Assembly: GCA_900759015.1 (NCBI GenBank)
Contig: CAAEUE010000015.1
Location: 124,001 to 188,000, forward strand
Direction: 5' to 3'
DNA from: Clostridia bacterium
Lineage (GTDB): Bacteria; Bacillota; Clostridia; TANB77; CAG-508
DNA: 64,000 nucleotides
Positions 1 through 9,042 of the stretch are shown in pieces. The stretch's first letter is position 1, and each line of letters begins with the position of its first letter. The translations under genes and the position numbers were made by a program. The notes beneath the pieces are model-generated. The model was given only the letters and a program-made list of their open reading frames with translations, did not search any database and was not told where the DNA came from.

Positions 1-108
1 TGTTTTTAATTATTTTATAACATATTTTGCGTTTTTTTCTACTTTTTATAAAAATTTTATACTAAATTAATAATTCGCACAAAAGTTTTTAATACATATA
101 ATTTCATA

Positions 109-142
109 CTAAAAGCGCTACTCATTTGTATAGCGCTTTTAG
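109..142 (-). terminator. Perfect 12-bp hairpin after the Spo0E-like gene
   Basis: CTAAAAGCGCTA at 109-120 pairs perfectly with TAGCGCTTTTAG at 131-142 around a 10-nt loop. The stem overlaps the stop codon of the small Spo0E-like gene read on the minus strand. The following T tract is weak, so termination is inferred from the hairpin and its position. I see nothing else in bases 1-108. Confidence 0.5.
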
Positions 143-300
143 TCTTTACTACCAGCCTTTGCCAATATATCCTGCATTGCGATATTTATGTATTTGTCTA
201 ACTTTTGGCTTTGTTTGACTATTTCATTATAGTCTTCATTGTCTAAAATCATTTGTTCAAGTTTCGCTCTATGTTTTTTTATTGCTATAGTAACATCCAT
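139..300 (-). CDS. Spo0E-like aspartyl-phosphate phosphatase, 53 aa
   Basis: The 53-residue product carries the Spo0E-family signature SQKLDKYI near residues 31-38, inside a predicted two-helix hairpin. Known members dephosphorylate the sporulation response regulator Spo0A~P and so delay sporulation. The start is fixed by AGGAGGG seven bases before ATG at 300, and the size is typical for the family. It stands alone and is followed by a hairpin overlapping its stop. It suggests the host carries the Spo0A phosphorelay. The family call rests on motif and size; which response regulator it acts on is not shown. Confidence 0.75.
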   Translation of the reverse strand: MDVTIAIKKHRAKLEQMILDNEDYNEIVKQSQKLDKYINIAMQDILAKAGSKD

Positions 301-400
301 ATCGCATCCCTCCTATATACAAATTATAGCATATAGTGTCGATATTTTTTGTCGAAACTTGTCGTCAAATTAAATTTTTTTTATTTTTTTCATTTATAAG

Positions 401-1864
401 TTAATTTTTTTCAAATAATGATATTATAAATGTGTCTCCACTAAATGGGTGATAGTATTTTTCCTTATCTTTTATGACTGTAGTTCCTTCCATTTCGTTT
501 ATGTAATCATACATATTAGTATCTCCTGCATCTATTACCCAAATTCTACCTGTATAATTTTCTATCTCATCTAAATTGTTTACAACCTTCATTTGAGGTG
601 CAAATGCTCCATATGCTTTTTCTACAGTCCAATTGTCCTTATTATAAAAATATTGTTTATTTTCGTTAAAGTTTATTGCAACAGAACTACTAGGTCCTAT
701 TGTTGTATATACAAATATATCTTCTGGTTTTACTTCTGCTTGAATAGCTTCTATAGGCTTACTATTGTCTTCGGAATATGATTTATTCCATAAAGTAACT
801 CCATTCCATATTGTTAATCCAATTAACCCAATAACAACTACTATTTTTATTATTCGACTTTTTTCGACAGATAATATATATGCAAAAGCAAATATAAATA
901 ACCCTAACATTGGTAACATATATCTTGGTATAAATATAGCTCTTACAAAAGAAATTAATAATGTTACAAGTATTACAAGTCCACAAGTTGTTAATGCTAT
1001 TGTAACTGGTCTAATTTTTTTCTTATCTTCTAAATATAATTTATGTACTCTTAAAATCATGTAGATTACTATAAATAACCCAAATATAGCAGGTAAACCT
1101 GAATTAATACTATCTAGGAAGAAGAATTCTATAATTTGAGTTATAATATCTGGATAATTTACACTTATCCAAAATCCTCCTGCAACTCTTGTTGATTGTA
1201 ATAAAAATATTGCAATTCCAGGTAAATAGCAAACAATTTGTATTGCTCCATATATGAACCATCTTTTTAAAAGTTCTTTCTTTTCTCTTACAATAAAGAA
1301 TAGTAATAAGATATTTATAATTCCTATAGTGAATAAAGCAAAATAATGTGTATATGCACTACATATGCTTGCTATTGCAAATATTATCCAGTCTTTTTTA
1401 TTATTGTTTTTATATGCTAAATATGCATATACTGCTGTAATTGTTACAAATAACATGCTTAAGCTATACATTCTTATTTGTGAACCATAATGCATTGTAA
1501 CTGGTAAAAGTAATAATACTAAGTTAAAGTAAAAACTCACTTTATTTCCAAATTCTTTTCGTATTTTCACAAATGAAAATATTGCTAACAATACAATTGG
1601 AATTACAGAAAATATTCTTAACGCTATTACACTAGTTCCACAAATTAATGAATATATCTTTAATAATACATAATACAAAATTGGGTGTACATCATTTATT
1701 GTAGAAATGAATAGATTTCCCCAAGGTTGCTTGGCAATTCCAACAGAATATGCTTCATCAAACCATAAACTATTATTAAAACATAGTAAAAGAGGGGCTA
1801 TTGCGATTAACACAATAAGCCCTATATTTATTTTGTTTAAATGTTTCTCTATAAAATTTTTCAT
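401..1864 (-). CDS. GT-C membrane glycosyltransferase, family 39/ArnT-like
   Basis: This 487-residue protein has about ten membrane segments followed by a soluble C-terminal part (roughly residues 370-487). The first extracytoplasmic loop holds WFDEAYSV (about residues 34-41) and the second DVHPILYY (about 58-65). An acidic pair in loop 1 followed by xxHPxxYY is the hallmark of GT39 (PMT/ArnT) enzymes, which move a sugar from a polyprenyl-phosphate carrier to an outside acceptor. AGGAG precedes the ATG. It lies 13 bases after the hydrolase at 1878 and is probably cotranscribed with it. Sugar and acceptor are unknown. Confidence 0.75.
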   Translation of the reverse strand: MKNFIEKHLNKINIGLIVLIAIAPLLLCFNNSLWFDEAYSVGIAKQPWGNLFISTINDVHPILYYVLLKIYSLICGTSVIALRIFSVIPIVLLAIFSFVKIRKEFGNKVSFYFNLVLLLLPVTMHYGSQIRMYSLSMLFVTITAVYAYLAYKNNNKKDWIIFAIASICSAYTHYFALFTIGIINILLLFFIVREKKELLKRWFIYGAIQIVCYLPGIAIFLLQSTRVAGGFWISVNYPDIITQIIEFFFLDSINSGLPAIFGLFIVIYMILRVHKLYLEDKKKIRPVTIALTTCGLVILVTLLISFVRAIFIPRYMLPMLGLFIFAFAYILSVEKSRIIKIVVVIGLIGLTIWNGVTLWNKSYSEDNSKPIEAIQAEVKPEDIFVYTTIGPSSSVAINFNENKQYFYNKDNWTVEKAYGAFAPQMKVVNNLDEIENYTGRIWVIDAGDTNMYDYINEMEGTTVIKDKEKYYHPFSGDTFIISLFEKN

Positions 1865-1877
1865 TGTCTTCTCCTAT

Positions 1878-2900
1878 CTATTTTACATTAGTTTCTACCT
1901 GTATATTAGATCCGTCACTTGTTACAAGTATATTTCCGCTTTCATCTGTTCTATATACTTTTGCACCTATAGAATTTAATTTATCTATAGTTTCTTGATT
2001 TGGTAAATTGTAAGAATTATCTTTTCCTACTTGTATAATTGCAATAGATGGCATTACTTGATAAATAAAGTTCTGGCTAGAAGATGTTTTTGATCCATGG
2101 TGTCCTACTTTTAAAACATCTGCTGGTTGCCAACTTCTAGCTTCTTCGACTTCTGCTTCTGCATCACCCATAAATAAGAAACTATTACCACCATATGTCA
2201 TTCTAATAACGATTGAAGACAAATTCAAATTATCTTCTGTATCTTGTGTGTCTACTGCCATTATGGTACATTTTGCATCTATTAAATTAAATGTATCTCC
2301 AACGACTGGAGTTGTAACCTGTAAATTTTTATTTGCAATACTATCTAAAACATCCTCAAATGTTTTTGTTGTAGTTTGCATTTTAGGCATATAAATTGTT
2401 CCAATATCAAAATTGTCTATTACATCATCTAATCCACCAATATGATCTTCATGTGGATGAGTTCCCACTAAATAATCAATTCTTGTAATTCCTTTATCTT
2501 TTAGGAAGTTTACTACTGTCTGTCCTTCTTCATTTGTGCCTGCATCAATTAGCATTGTTTTTTCCTTATCTATAACTAAAATACTATCTGCTTGTCCTAC
2601 ATCTAAATAATAAACTCTTAAATTCCCTGCAATTACTGCTTCGTTTTCTATTGTATTCGTATTTTTTATGTCATTTATTACAATATCGTTTTGAACCTGA
2701 TTTCCTAATGCATTTTTTATAAAATCACCATAATCATTCATTTCCCAATAGGATTTTCCTAATAGTAATAAAACTATTAGAATTATAAGTGAAACTAATC
2801 TGCTAAGCCATGTTTTTATTTTATAATATTTTGTCTTTCTTCCTAATTTAGATTTTTCCCAAAGGCTAAGATTATCGTTATCTTTTTTATTTTCTCCCAT
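1878..2900 (-). CDS. ComEC C-terminal-like metallo-beta-lactamase-fold hydrolase, membrane anchored
   Basis: One N-terminal membrane segment (about residues 34-48) anchors an extracytoplasmic metallo-beta-lactamase domain. The metal-binding motif THPHEDHIGG is at 147-156, with FMGDAEAEVE near 244 and VGHHGSKTSS near 265, the pattern of the ComEC/Rec2 C-terminal domain. The ComEC channel domain is absent, so this is the stand-alone form and DNA uptake is not implied. Such proteins probably hydrolyse phosphodiesters or nucleic acid at the surface. It follows the DUF3006 gene at 2928, a very common pairing in Bacillota. Confidence 0.8.
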   Translation of the reverse strand: MGENKKDNDNLSLWEKSKLGRKTKYYKIKTWLSRLVSLIILIVLLLLGKSYWEMNDYGDFIKNALGNQVQNDIVINDIKNTNTIENEAVIAGNLRVYYLDVGQADSILVIDKEKTMLIDAGTNEEGQTVVNFLKDKGITRIDYLVGTHPHEDHIGGLDDVIDNFDIGTIYMPKMQTTTKTFEDVLDSIANKNLQVTTPVVGDTFNLIDAKCTIMAVDTQDTEDNLNLSSIVIRMTYGGNSFLFMGDAEAEVEEARSWQPADVLKVGHHGSKTSSSQNFIYQVMPSIAIIQVGKDNSYNLPNQETIDKLNSIGAKVYRTDESGNILVTSDGSNIQVETNVK

Positions 2901-2927
2901 AATACTTACTCCATTCTTTCTTTTGTT

Positions 2928-3242
2928 TTATTTCCATAACTTATTCATTTTGTCTTTAATTCTATCTTCTACAATTTTTTGTTCTTCTAAGTCTATTTCA
3001 TATTTATTATTATTGATTTTTAGAATTGTTCCTTCTTTTACTTCTCGCGGTAAATCATTTCTACTAACATTTAACATTTCTCCTGTATTTCTATTTTCTA
3101 GAACTGCTATATCTCCTTCAAATCTATCCACCGTGTATTTATTTTCCATTTCTTCTAATTTATTTGTAAGCTCCCTCTGAAATTTTTCCATATCAATTTC
3201 ATTTTGCCCCCTATTAATATTATTTAATAGGTCTAGATTCAA
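2928..3242 (-). CDS. DUF3006 family protein with N-terminal extension
   Basis: The core from about residue 34 (YTVDRFEGDIAVLE, then LPREVKEGTILKI) matches the DUF3006 pattern of a small beta-rich domain of unknown function usually encoded beside ComEC-like hydrolases, as here. Family members are usually about 70 residues and start close to YxVDRFEG. This one has about 31 extra residues: AAGGAGG lies nine bases before a TTG at 3242, whereas the internal ATG at 3149 has no good ribosome site. I therefore keep the TTG start, with some doubt. Confidence 0.7.
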   Translation of the reverse strand: MNLDLLNNINRGQNEIDMEKFQRELTNKLEEMENKYTVDRFEGDIAVLENRNTGEMLNVSRNDLPREVKEGTILKINNNKYEIDLEEQKIVEDRIKDKMNKLWK

Positions 3243-3266
3243 ATAAATTTTCCTCCTTTTAATAAA

Positions 3267-4853
3267 TTATTTTCCATGCATTTGTTCTTTTATATAATTT
3301 ATTTCTTCTTCCATATCTAATCTAACAAATAAAGGTTCACCTTTTTCTATTACCTTTGTATTATTAGATATTTTGTCATATTCATATAAGCTATCCCAAG
3401 TTTGTAAATTTTCATTTGTTAATCCTAATTGTTTAAATATACTATTTGATGTGTCTTCCATAAATGGACTAATTAATATTGCAACTTTTCTTAAATTTTC
3501 ACTTAAATGATACATTACTGATTTTAATTTTTCTTGCTTGTCCTCTTCTTTAGCAAGTAACCATGGTGCAGTTTCATCTATATATTTATTAGTTCTAGAA
3601 ATCAAGTTCCAAATTTCTGTTAGTGCGTCACTTAAATGCAAGCTCTCTATTTTATCTTCCACAACTTTTACTTGAGAAATAGCATATTTTTCTATTTCTT
3701 CATCTTGTTCATTTTGCTGTCCATTGTATGCAAAAATATTTCCATCAAAATATTTATTTATCATTCCTATTGTTCTATTTAATAAATTTCCTAAATCATT
3801 ACATAAATCATAGTTAAATCTTTCTACAAAACCTTCTGGAGAAAATATTGCGTCTTGTCCATATGGAAATTCCCTCATTAAGAAATATTTTGTTGCATCT
3901 AATCCATATCTATCTATTAACATTTCTGGATATACAACATTTCCTTTTGATTTTGACATTTTTCCATCTTTCATCATTATAAAACCATGTGCATATATTT
4001 TTTTAGGAAGTGGTAAATCTAAAGCCATTAAAAATATTGGCCAATATATTCCATGGAATCTTATTATATCTTTTCCTACAACTTGTAAGTCTGCAGGCCA
4101 ATATTTTTTAAATAGTGTATCATCATCTGATCCATATCCTAATGCTGTAATATAGTTTGTCAAAGCATCAAGCCATACATATACAACATGTTTTGGGTCA
4201 CTTTTAACTTGAACTCCCCAATCAAATGTAGAACGAGTTACACATAAATCTTCTAATCCTGGTTTTATAAAATTATTAAATATTTCATTTTTCCTATATT
4301 CTGGCTCTATAAAATGTGGGTTTTCTTCATAAAACTTTATTAATCTATCAGTATATTTCTTCATATTAAAGAAATATGCTTCTTCTTTCATTTTCTTAAC
4401 TTCTCTTCCACAGTCTGGACATTTTCCATCTACTAATTGTGTTTCTGTAAAATATGTTTCACATGGTACACAATACCAGCCTTCGTATTCTCCTTTGTAA
4501 ATGTCTCCTTGTTTTAAAAGTCTTTCGAATATTTCTTCTACAACTTTAGTATGACGAGTCTCTGTTGTTCTTATGAAATCATTATATTCTATATTCATTT
4601 TCTTCCATAAGTCCTTTGCATATTTAGCCATTCCATCTACATATTCTTGTGGAGTTTGATTTTTTTCTTGTGCAAGTGTTCCAATTTTTTGGCCATGCTC
4701 ATCTGATCCTGTTAGAAAATAAGTATCATATCCACGTTTTTCTTTATATTTTTTCATTGTATTTGCAAATACAGTTGTATATGCTGTACCAATATGAAAT
4801 TTACCACTTGGGTAATAAATTGGTGTTGTTACATAATATGTTTTTTTATCCAC
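3267..4853 (-). CDS. metG: Methionyl-tRNA synthetase
   Basis: Class I aminoacyl-tRNA synthetase charging tRNA-Met. The HIGH-box equivalent FHIG is at residues 19-22 and KMSKSKGN near 303. A zinc-knuckle insertion has cysteines at 128, 131, 145 and 148, so a single CxxC pair set coordinates one metal. At 528 residues it ends after the anticodon-binding helical domain and lacks the C-terminal tRNA-binding (Trbp111-like) domain of longer bacterial forms. The start is GTG, nine bases after AAGGAAG. It sits between glmM and the DUF3006 gene on the same strand with short gaps, so it is probably part of that operon. Confidence 0.95.
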   Translation of the reverse strand: MDKKTYYVTTPIYYPSGKFHIGTAYTTVFANTMKKYKEKRGYDTYFLTGSDEHGQKIGTLAQEKNQTPQEYVDGMAKYAKDLWKKMNIEYNDFIRTTETRHTKVVEEIFERLLKQGDIYKGEYEGWYCVPCETYFTETQLVDGKCPDCGREVKKMKEEAYFFNMKKYTDRLIKFYEENPHFIEPEYRKNEIFNNFIKPGLEDLCVTRSTFDWGVQVKSDPKHVVYVWLDALTNYITALGYGSDDDTLFKKYWPADLQVVGKDIIRFHGIYWPIFLMALDLPLPKKIYAHGFIMMKDGKMSKSKGNVVYPEMLIDRYGLDATKYFLMREFPYGQDAIFSPEGFVERFNYDLCNDLGNLLNRTIGMINKYFDGNIFAYNGQQNEQDEEIEKYAISQVKVVEDKIESLHLSDALTEIWNLISRTNKYIDETAPWLLAKEEDKQEKLKSVMYHLSENLRKVAILISPFMEDTSNSIFKQLGLTNENLQTWDSLYEYDKISNNTKVIEKGEPLFVRLDMEEEINYIKEQMHGK

Positions 4854-4880
4854 TTACATCATCTTCCTTTTATTTATTTT

Positions 4881-6245
4881 TTAGCTTAATCTTTGTTCTA
4901 TTAATTCTGCTATAGATTTAGCTTTCTCTGTTATGTATTCTTGGTCTGTTCCTTCTATCATAACTCTTACTAGTGGTTCTGTTCCAGATGCTCTTATTAA
5001 TACTCTTCCATTTCCCTCAAATTCTTTTTCTACTGATTCTATAGTATTTCTAATAACTGCATCTTTATCAAAATCATATTTTTTGTCATTAGAAACTTTA
5101 GCACCAACTAGTACCTGAGGATAAATCTTTATTATTTTTTCTAGTTGACTTGCCTTTTTGTCTTTTTCTAACATTATAGATATAAACATTAGTGATGTTA
5201 AAATTCCATCTCCAGTAGGATTATAATCTAAGAATATAATATGTCCAGATTGTTCTCCTCCTAAATTATATCCGCCTTTTTTCATTTCTTCTAATACATA
5301 TCTATCTCCAACTTTTGTCCTAATAAAGTTAAGATTATTTTCTTTAGAATAAATATCTAAACCTAAATTGCTCATAACTGTTGCAACTAAAGTATCTTTC
5401 TTTAATGTTCCTTTTTCTTTCATATAATTAGAAACTATTGCCAAAATTTTATCTCCGTCTACTACTTCACCTTTTTCATCAACTAATAGACATCTATCAC
5501 CATCACCATCATATGCAATACCTAAATCATAACCATTTTCTACTACATATTTTTGAAGCATTTCTAAATGTGTTGAACCACAATCTTTGTTAATATTTAT
5601 TCCATTTGGTGTATTATTTACAATTTTATGGTTTATTTTTAATTTAGAAAATATTTTTTCTGCCACTTCGTATGTTGCACCATTTGCTGTATCTATTACA
5701 ACTTTAAAATCATCTTTATTATATTTTTCTATAATTTCTTCAAAATTCTTTCTAAAGAAGTATATATATTCATCTACTAAATCTTCTGCATTTTCTGATA
5801 TTCCTATTTTTTCGTTACAAGCTGTAAGTTTCTCTAATTTACCTGAATCCATAACTTCTTCTATTTCTTCTTCTATATCATCTGGTATTTTTGTTCCTTC
5901 ATTACTAAAATATTTTACCCCATTAAATTCATAAGTATTATGAGATGCAGAAATTACCACACTTGCATCTGCTTTTAATTTTTTTGTTAAATATGCAACT
6001 GCTGGCGTTGGCAAAACACCTAATTGTTTTACATTAGCACCATAACTTAAGAATCCTGCTGTCATTGCACTTTCTATTAATGTTCCAGAAATTCTAGTAT
6101 CTCTTCCTATTAAAATTGTAGGACTATGATCAGAATGCTTAGCTAACACGTATGCACCAGCTTTAGCAACTTTATATACTAATTCTGGAGTTAATTCTGT
6201 ATTAGCAATTCTTCTAATTCCATCTGTTCCAAAATACTTTCTCAT
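4881..6245 (-). CDS. glmM: Phosphoglucosamine mutase
   Basis: Interconverts glucosamine-6-phosphate and glucosamine-1-phosphate on the way to UDP-GlcNAc for peptidoglycan. The catalytic phosphoserine loop SASHN is at residues 99-103, the metal-binding loop DGDGDR near 244-249, the sugar-binding GEQSGH near 334, and the phosphate-binding RASGTEP loop near the C terminus. Length (454) is standard. GAGAGGAAG precedes ATG. It stands upstream of metG, 27 bases apart. Confidence 0.95.
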   Translation of the reverse strand: MRKYFGTDGIRRIANTELTPELVYKVAKAGAYVLAKHSDHSPTILIGRDTRISGTLIESAMTAGFLSYGANVKQLGVLPTPAVAYLTKKLKADASVVISASHNTYEFNGVKYFSNEGTKIPDDIEEEIEEVMDSGKLEKLTACNEKIGISENAEDLVDEYIYFFRKNFEEIIEKYNKDDFKVVIDTANGATYEVAEKIFSKLKINHKIVNNTPNGININKDCGSTHLEMLQKYVVENGYDLGIAYDGDGDRCLLVDEKGEVVDGDKILAIVSNYMKEKGTLKKDTLVATVMSNLGLDIYSKENNLNFIRTKVGDRYVLEEMKKGGYNLGGEQSGHIIFLDYNPTGDGILTSLMFISIMLEKDKKASQLEKIIKIYPQVLVGAKVSNDKKYDFDKDAVIRNTIESVEKEFEGNGRVLIRASGTEPLVRVMIEGTDQEYITEKAKSIAELIEQRLS

Positions 6246-6269
6246 ATTAATCTTCCTCTCTTAGGTTAT

Positions 6270-6320
6270 AGGAATTTTTTGGACGTTCCTCGGGATTTAG
6301 GGACGTTCCTAAAATCCTTC
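6270..6320. repeat. REP-like palindromic repeat, double copy (E1)
   Basis: Two overlapping degenerate copies of the dispersed element whose best form is AGGGATTT-aaggaacgtcccc-AAATCCCT. Here GGACGTTCCT occurs twice around CGGGATTTAG, between argS and glmM. Other copies lie near 9051, 17389, 17563, 22003, 41457 and 44336. Confidence 0.7.
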
Positions 6321-6400
6321 TTTATTCTATTTATATTATTACTTAATTTTTTATTAGGTAAAAACAACATTATCCCTAGATTTTTAATAATTTCTAATCC

Positions 6401-8107
6401 CTACATTCTATCTGGCATTTCCATTCCTAATAATCCTGTACCTATTTTTAATACATTTCCAACCATATATGTCAAACACAATCTTGTATTTTTGATTTTT
6501 TCATCATCTACAATTATCTTATTATCATTGTAAAAACTACTATATAATTTGGCAATATCAATTAAATAACGTGATATAATTGATGGCTCATTTTTGTCTA
6601 CAGCTTGTTTTACAATTTCTTCGAACATATAAATTTGTTTTATAATCTCCATTCCATGTTCTTCTAATTCTGAAATATCTACTAATTCTTTATTCATTTT
6701 ATAATTTTCTTTTTCTAATATACTTTTAGTTCTTACATACATATATTGAATATATGGACCTGTTTCCCCTTGGAAATTAAGCATAATATCCCAATCAAAA
6801 ACTTCATCTTTAATCATATTATTAGATAAATCATTAAATATTACAGCACCTATACCAACTTTTTTAGCAATTTCATCTTTTCCTTCTATATTTGGATTTT
6901 TTTCCTCTATTATTGCTTTTGCTCTTGTTACCGCTTCTTTTAATATATCCTCTAATTTTATTAAAGTCCCTTCCCTTGTAGACATTTTACCTGTTTTTAA
7001 CCTTACCATTCCATATGGTACATGAATTAAACCATTAGTATATTTTTCATCCAAATCAAGGAACTTAGCAACTTCAAAGACTTGTTTAAAATGTAAATTT
7101 TGCTCATATGCTACTACATAAATACATTTGTCAAAATCATATGTTCTTGCTCTATACAAAATAGCTGCTAAATCACGTGTTGCATATGTAGTTGAACCAT
7201 TTGATTTAGTTACCATTAGTGGTGGCATATTTTTATATTCTAAATCTACTATTTCTGCACCTTGTGATTCTACTAATTTATTATTTTTTCTTAGGATATC
7301 TACTACTTCTTGCATTTTGTCAGAATAAAAAGATTCCCCGTTATTTGAGTCAAAATGTACATTAAGAATATCATATATTCTTTGAAATTCTCTTAAGCTT
7401 AAATCTTTAAATTTTTGCCATATTTTTGTGCAATATTCGTCTCCATCTTCTAATTTTTTAAAATTATTTCTACAATCATCTAATACTGATTCGTCTTCTT
7501 TACATAATTCATTAATTCTTACATAAATTTCTGTAAGTTTATCGATTGGCTCCTCTTCTAAATTGTATTCATTCCCAAATCTTTTATAACCTTCTATTAA
7601 TTTACCAAATTGTGTACCCCAATCTCCTAAATGATTTATTCCAATAGTATTATACCCAAGAAATTTATACATATTATATAAAGCTCTTCCTATTACAGTT
7701 GTTCTTAAGTGTCCAACATGGAAAGGTTTTGCAATATTAGGTGATGAATATTCTACTATTATATTCTTCCCCTTTCCTAAATCTGATGAACCATATTTTT
7801 CATCTTTACTTTCCATCTCATCTAATACATTTTCTATTAGCATTTTATTATTTATAAATATATTTAAAAAGCCATTTACTGCTTCTATTTTAGATATGTA
7901 TTTATTGGGCATATCTATTTTTTCTTTTATCTCATTTGCAATTATTACTGGAGATTTTTTCATTTCTTTTGCAAGTTTAAAACATGGAAGTGCATAATCT
8001 CCCATTTTAGTATCTTTTGGTATTTCTATAAATTCTTTTATATCTTCTTTTGTAAGCTCCAATTTTTTACTAATTTCTTCTGCAATTTTGTCTTTAAAAT
8101 CTATCAT
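6401..8107 (-). CDS. argS: Arginyl-tRNA synthetase
   Basis: Class I synthetase for tRNA-Arg. An N-terminal Arg-tRNA-synthetase domain covers about residues 1-90. The HIGH equivalent FHVGHLRTT is near residue 132 and the KMSKS equivalent KMSTREG near 370, followed by the DALR anticodon-binding domain. The start at 8107 (ATG after AAGGTGG) is preferred to the GTG nine bases upstream, which lies inside that ribosome site. No T-box leader consensus is visible upstream. It is separated from glmM by 155 bases containing REP-like repeats. Confidence 0.95.
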   Translation of the reverse strand: MIDFKDKIAEEISKKLELTKEDIKEFIEIPKDTKMGDYALPCFKLAKEMKKSPVIIANEIKEKIDMPNKYISKIEAVNGFLNIFINNKMLIENVLDEMESKDEKYGSSDLGKGKNIIVEYSSPNIAKPFHVGHLRTTVIGRALYNMYKFLGYNTIGINHLGDWGTQFGKLIEGYKRFGNEYNLEEEPIDKLTEIYVRINELCKEDESVLDDCRNNFKKLEDGDEYCTKIWQKFKDLSLREFQRIYDILNVHFDSNNGESFYSDKMQEVVDILRKNNKLVESQGAEIVDLEYKNMPPLMVTKSNGSTTYATRDLAAILYRARTYDFDKCIYVVAYEQNLHFKQVFEVAKFLDLDEKYTNGLIHVPYGMVRLKTGKMSTREGTLIKLEDILKEAVTRAKAIIEEKNPNIEGKDEIAKKVGIGAVIFNDLSNNMIKDEVFDWDIMLNFQGETGPYIQYMYVRTKSILEKENYKMNKELVDISELEEHGMEIIKQIYMFEEIVKQAVDKNEPSIISRYLIDIAKLYSSFYNDNKIIVDDEKIKNTRLCLTYMVGNVLKIGTGLLGMEMPDRM

Positions 8108-8371
8108 AAAATCCACCTTATCCTATCCTATTTTCCGTGATTATTATATACTAAATATATGTATATTGCAAGGCAAATACAGTATTAATAGCACAAACTA
8201 AAAGAACCCTCTCAAGAAGCTTCTTTTAGTCCATATGTATACACTACAAATTCTTTAAAAGTTGGTACATGACCATATGTGCCAACACCTTATGTCAATT
8301 AGATCAATCTATTAAAACTTTACTTTTTTATCAAAAATATATTGGATATTATTTATTTAAATTTACAATAG
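8108..8371. other. Intergenic region with two inverted repeats
   Basis: No gene is visible. ACTAAAAGAA (8198-8207) pairs with TTCTTTTAGT (8221-8230), and GTTGGTACAT (8261-8270) pairs with ATGTGCCAAC (8277-8286) with one G-T pair. These could be RNA hairpins in a leader, a small RNA, or remnants of a mobile repeat. Nothing further identifies them. Confidence 0.45.
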
Positions 8372-8400
8372 GAAAACACCTGCTACTTAAAGCAGGTGCC
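8372..8400 (-). terminator. Rho-independent terminator of the orphan gene at 8424
   Basis: On the minus strand CACCTGCT pairs with AGCAGGTG around a 6-nt loop (8377-8384 with 8391-8398), followed by TTTT. It lies about 25 bases past the stop of the gene at 8424. Confidence 0.75.
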
Positions 8401-8423
8401 CTCCATTTGTCAAAGTATTAGTA

Positions 8424-8903
8424 TTAGCATATCGCAGTTTCACCGGAAAGCTCTCGATGTATTGCTGAGATAATTCTGCGAACAAGGCCTTTTCTTGTGG
8501 CCCTTTCGTATTTTTCCTCCGCATTTTTGGCCTTTTCCTCTGCGTTTTCCGCCATTTTCTCAAGCAAATCAATTTGCTCAATGAGGTTAATCAGCGCCTG
8601 TGAAGAATTGAAGAAGACCACATCATCGCTAGGACCCATCATCATCCTTGCAACATATCTGTTAAAATCCTCCTCTGGCCAGTTTTCTGGATTCTTATCC
8701 AAACTCCCAGGGCGGGCTAGTGACCCATAAGATGTCAGTCCCGTTTCAAAGTCATGGTTTGCAAAAGTATCAAAATACCTAACTTTTTCCCCCTTAGCTC
8801 TAACTTCAAGCATGACATTTTTCAGCCATTTTCTCTGTTCAGAATCCCGTAACATCTGAATGTTCACACCAAATGCTTCCCATCTTTTGTTTGTTTTTAC
8901 CAT
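8424..8903 (-). CDS. Unrecognised 159-aa protein, GC-richer orphan gene
   Basis: I recognise no family. The first 100 residues look globular and soluble, with NHDFETG and PSDDVVFF stretches; residues about 105-135 form an Ala/Glu/Lys-rich helix likely to coil; the C terminus is basic. There is no signal peptide or membrane segment. The codon use is clearly richer in G and C than the flanking genes. It has its own promoter (8984-9012), a leader hairpin, GGAAAGGG before the ATG and a private terminator, so it is a single-gene unit. Similar units occur at 21463, 30542 and 33929. Confidence 0.65.
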   Translation of the reverse strand: MVKTNKRWEAFGVNIQMLRDSEQRKWLKNVMLEVRAKGEKVRYFDTFANHDFETGLTSYGSLARPGSLDKNPENWPEEDFNRYVARMMMGPSDDVVFFNSSQALINLIEQIDLLEKMAENAEEKAKNAEEKYERATRKGLVRRIISAIHRELSGETAIC

Positions 8904-8933
8904 AGTTTTTCCCTTTCCTTTTTCTTTGACAAT

Positions 8934-9012
8934 ATCTGCAATCTAAAGTCTTTATTGCAGATAAACAGTATGTTACAACTATTATTATATCATATTTTTC
9001 CATTGCATTCAA
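8934..9012 (-). promoter_or_regulatory. Extended -10 promoter and leader hairpin of the 8424 gene
   Basis: On the minus strand TTGAAT (9007-9012) and TATAAT (8984-8989) are 17 bases apart, and a TGn before the -10 makes it extended. The leader then holds the 9-bp inverted repeat ATCTGCAAT/ATTGCAGAT (8934-8942 and 8954-8962), which could be an RNA hairpin or an operator. Confidence 0.7.
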
Positions 9013-9042
9013 ATTTAGGGTCACATATAGTTTTATTATATA

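Noticed and set aside
1..108. Partial gene at the left edge
   Set aside because: All frames are interrupted and no signals are seen.
1878..2900. ComEC DNA-uptake channel
   Set aside because: Only the C-terminal hydrolase-like domain is present, with a single membrane anchor.
8107..8423. T-box riboswitch upstream of argS
   Set aside because: The conserved T-box AGGGTGG-type sequence and specifier hairpin are not found.
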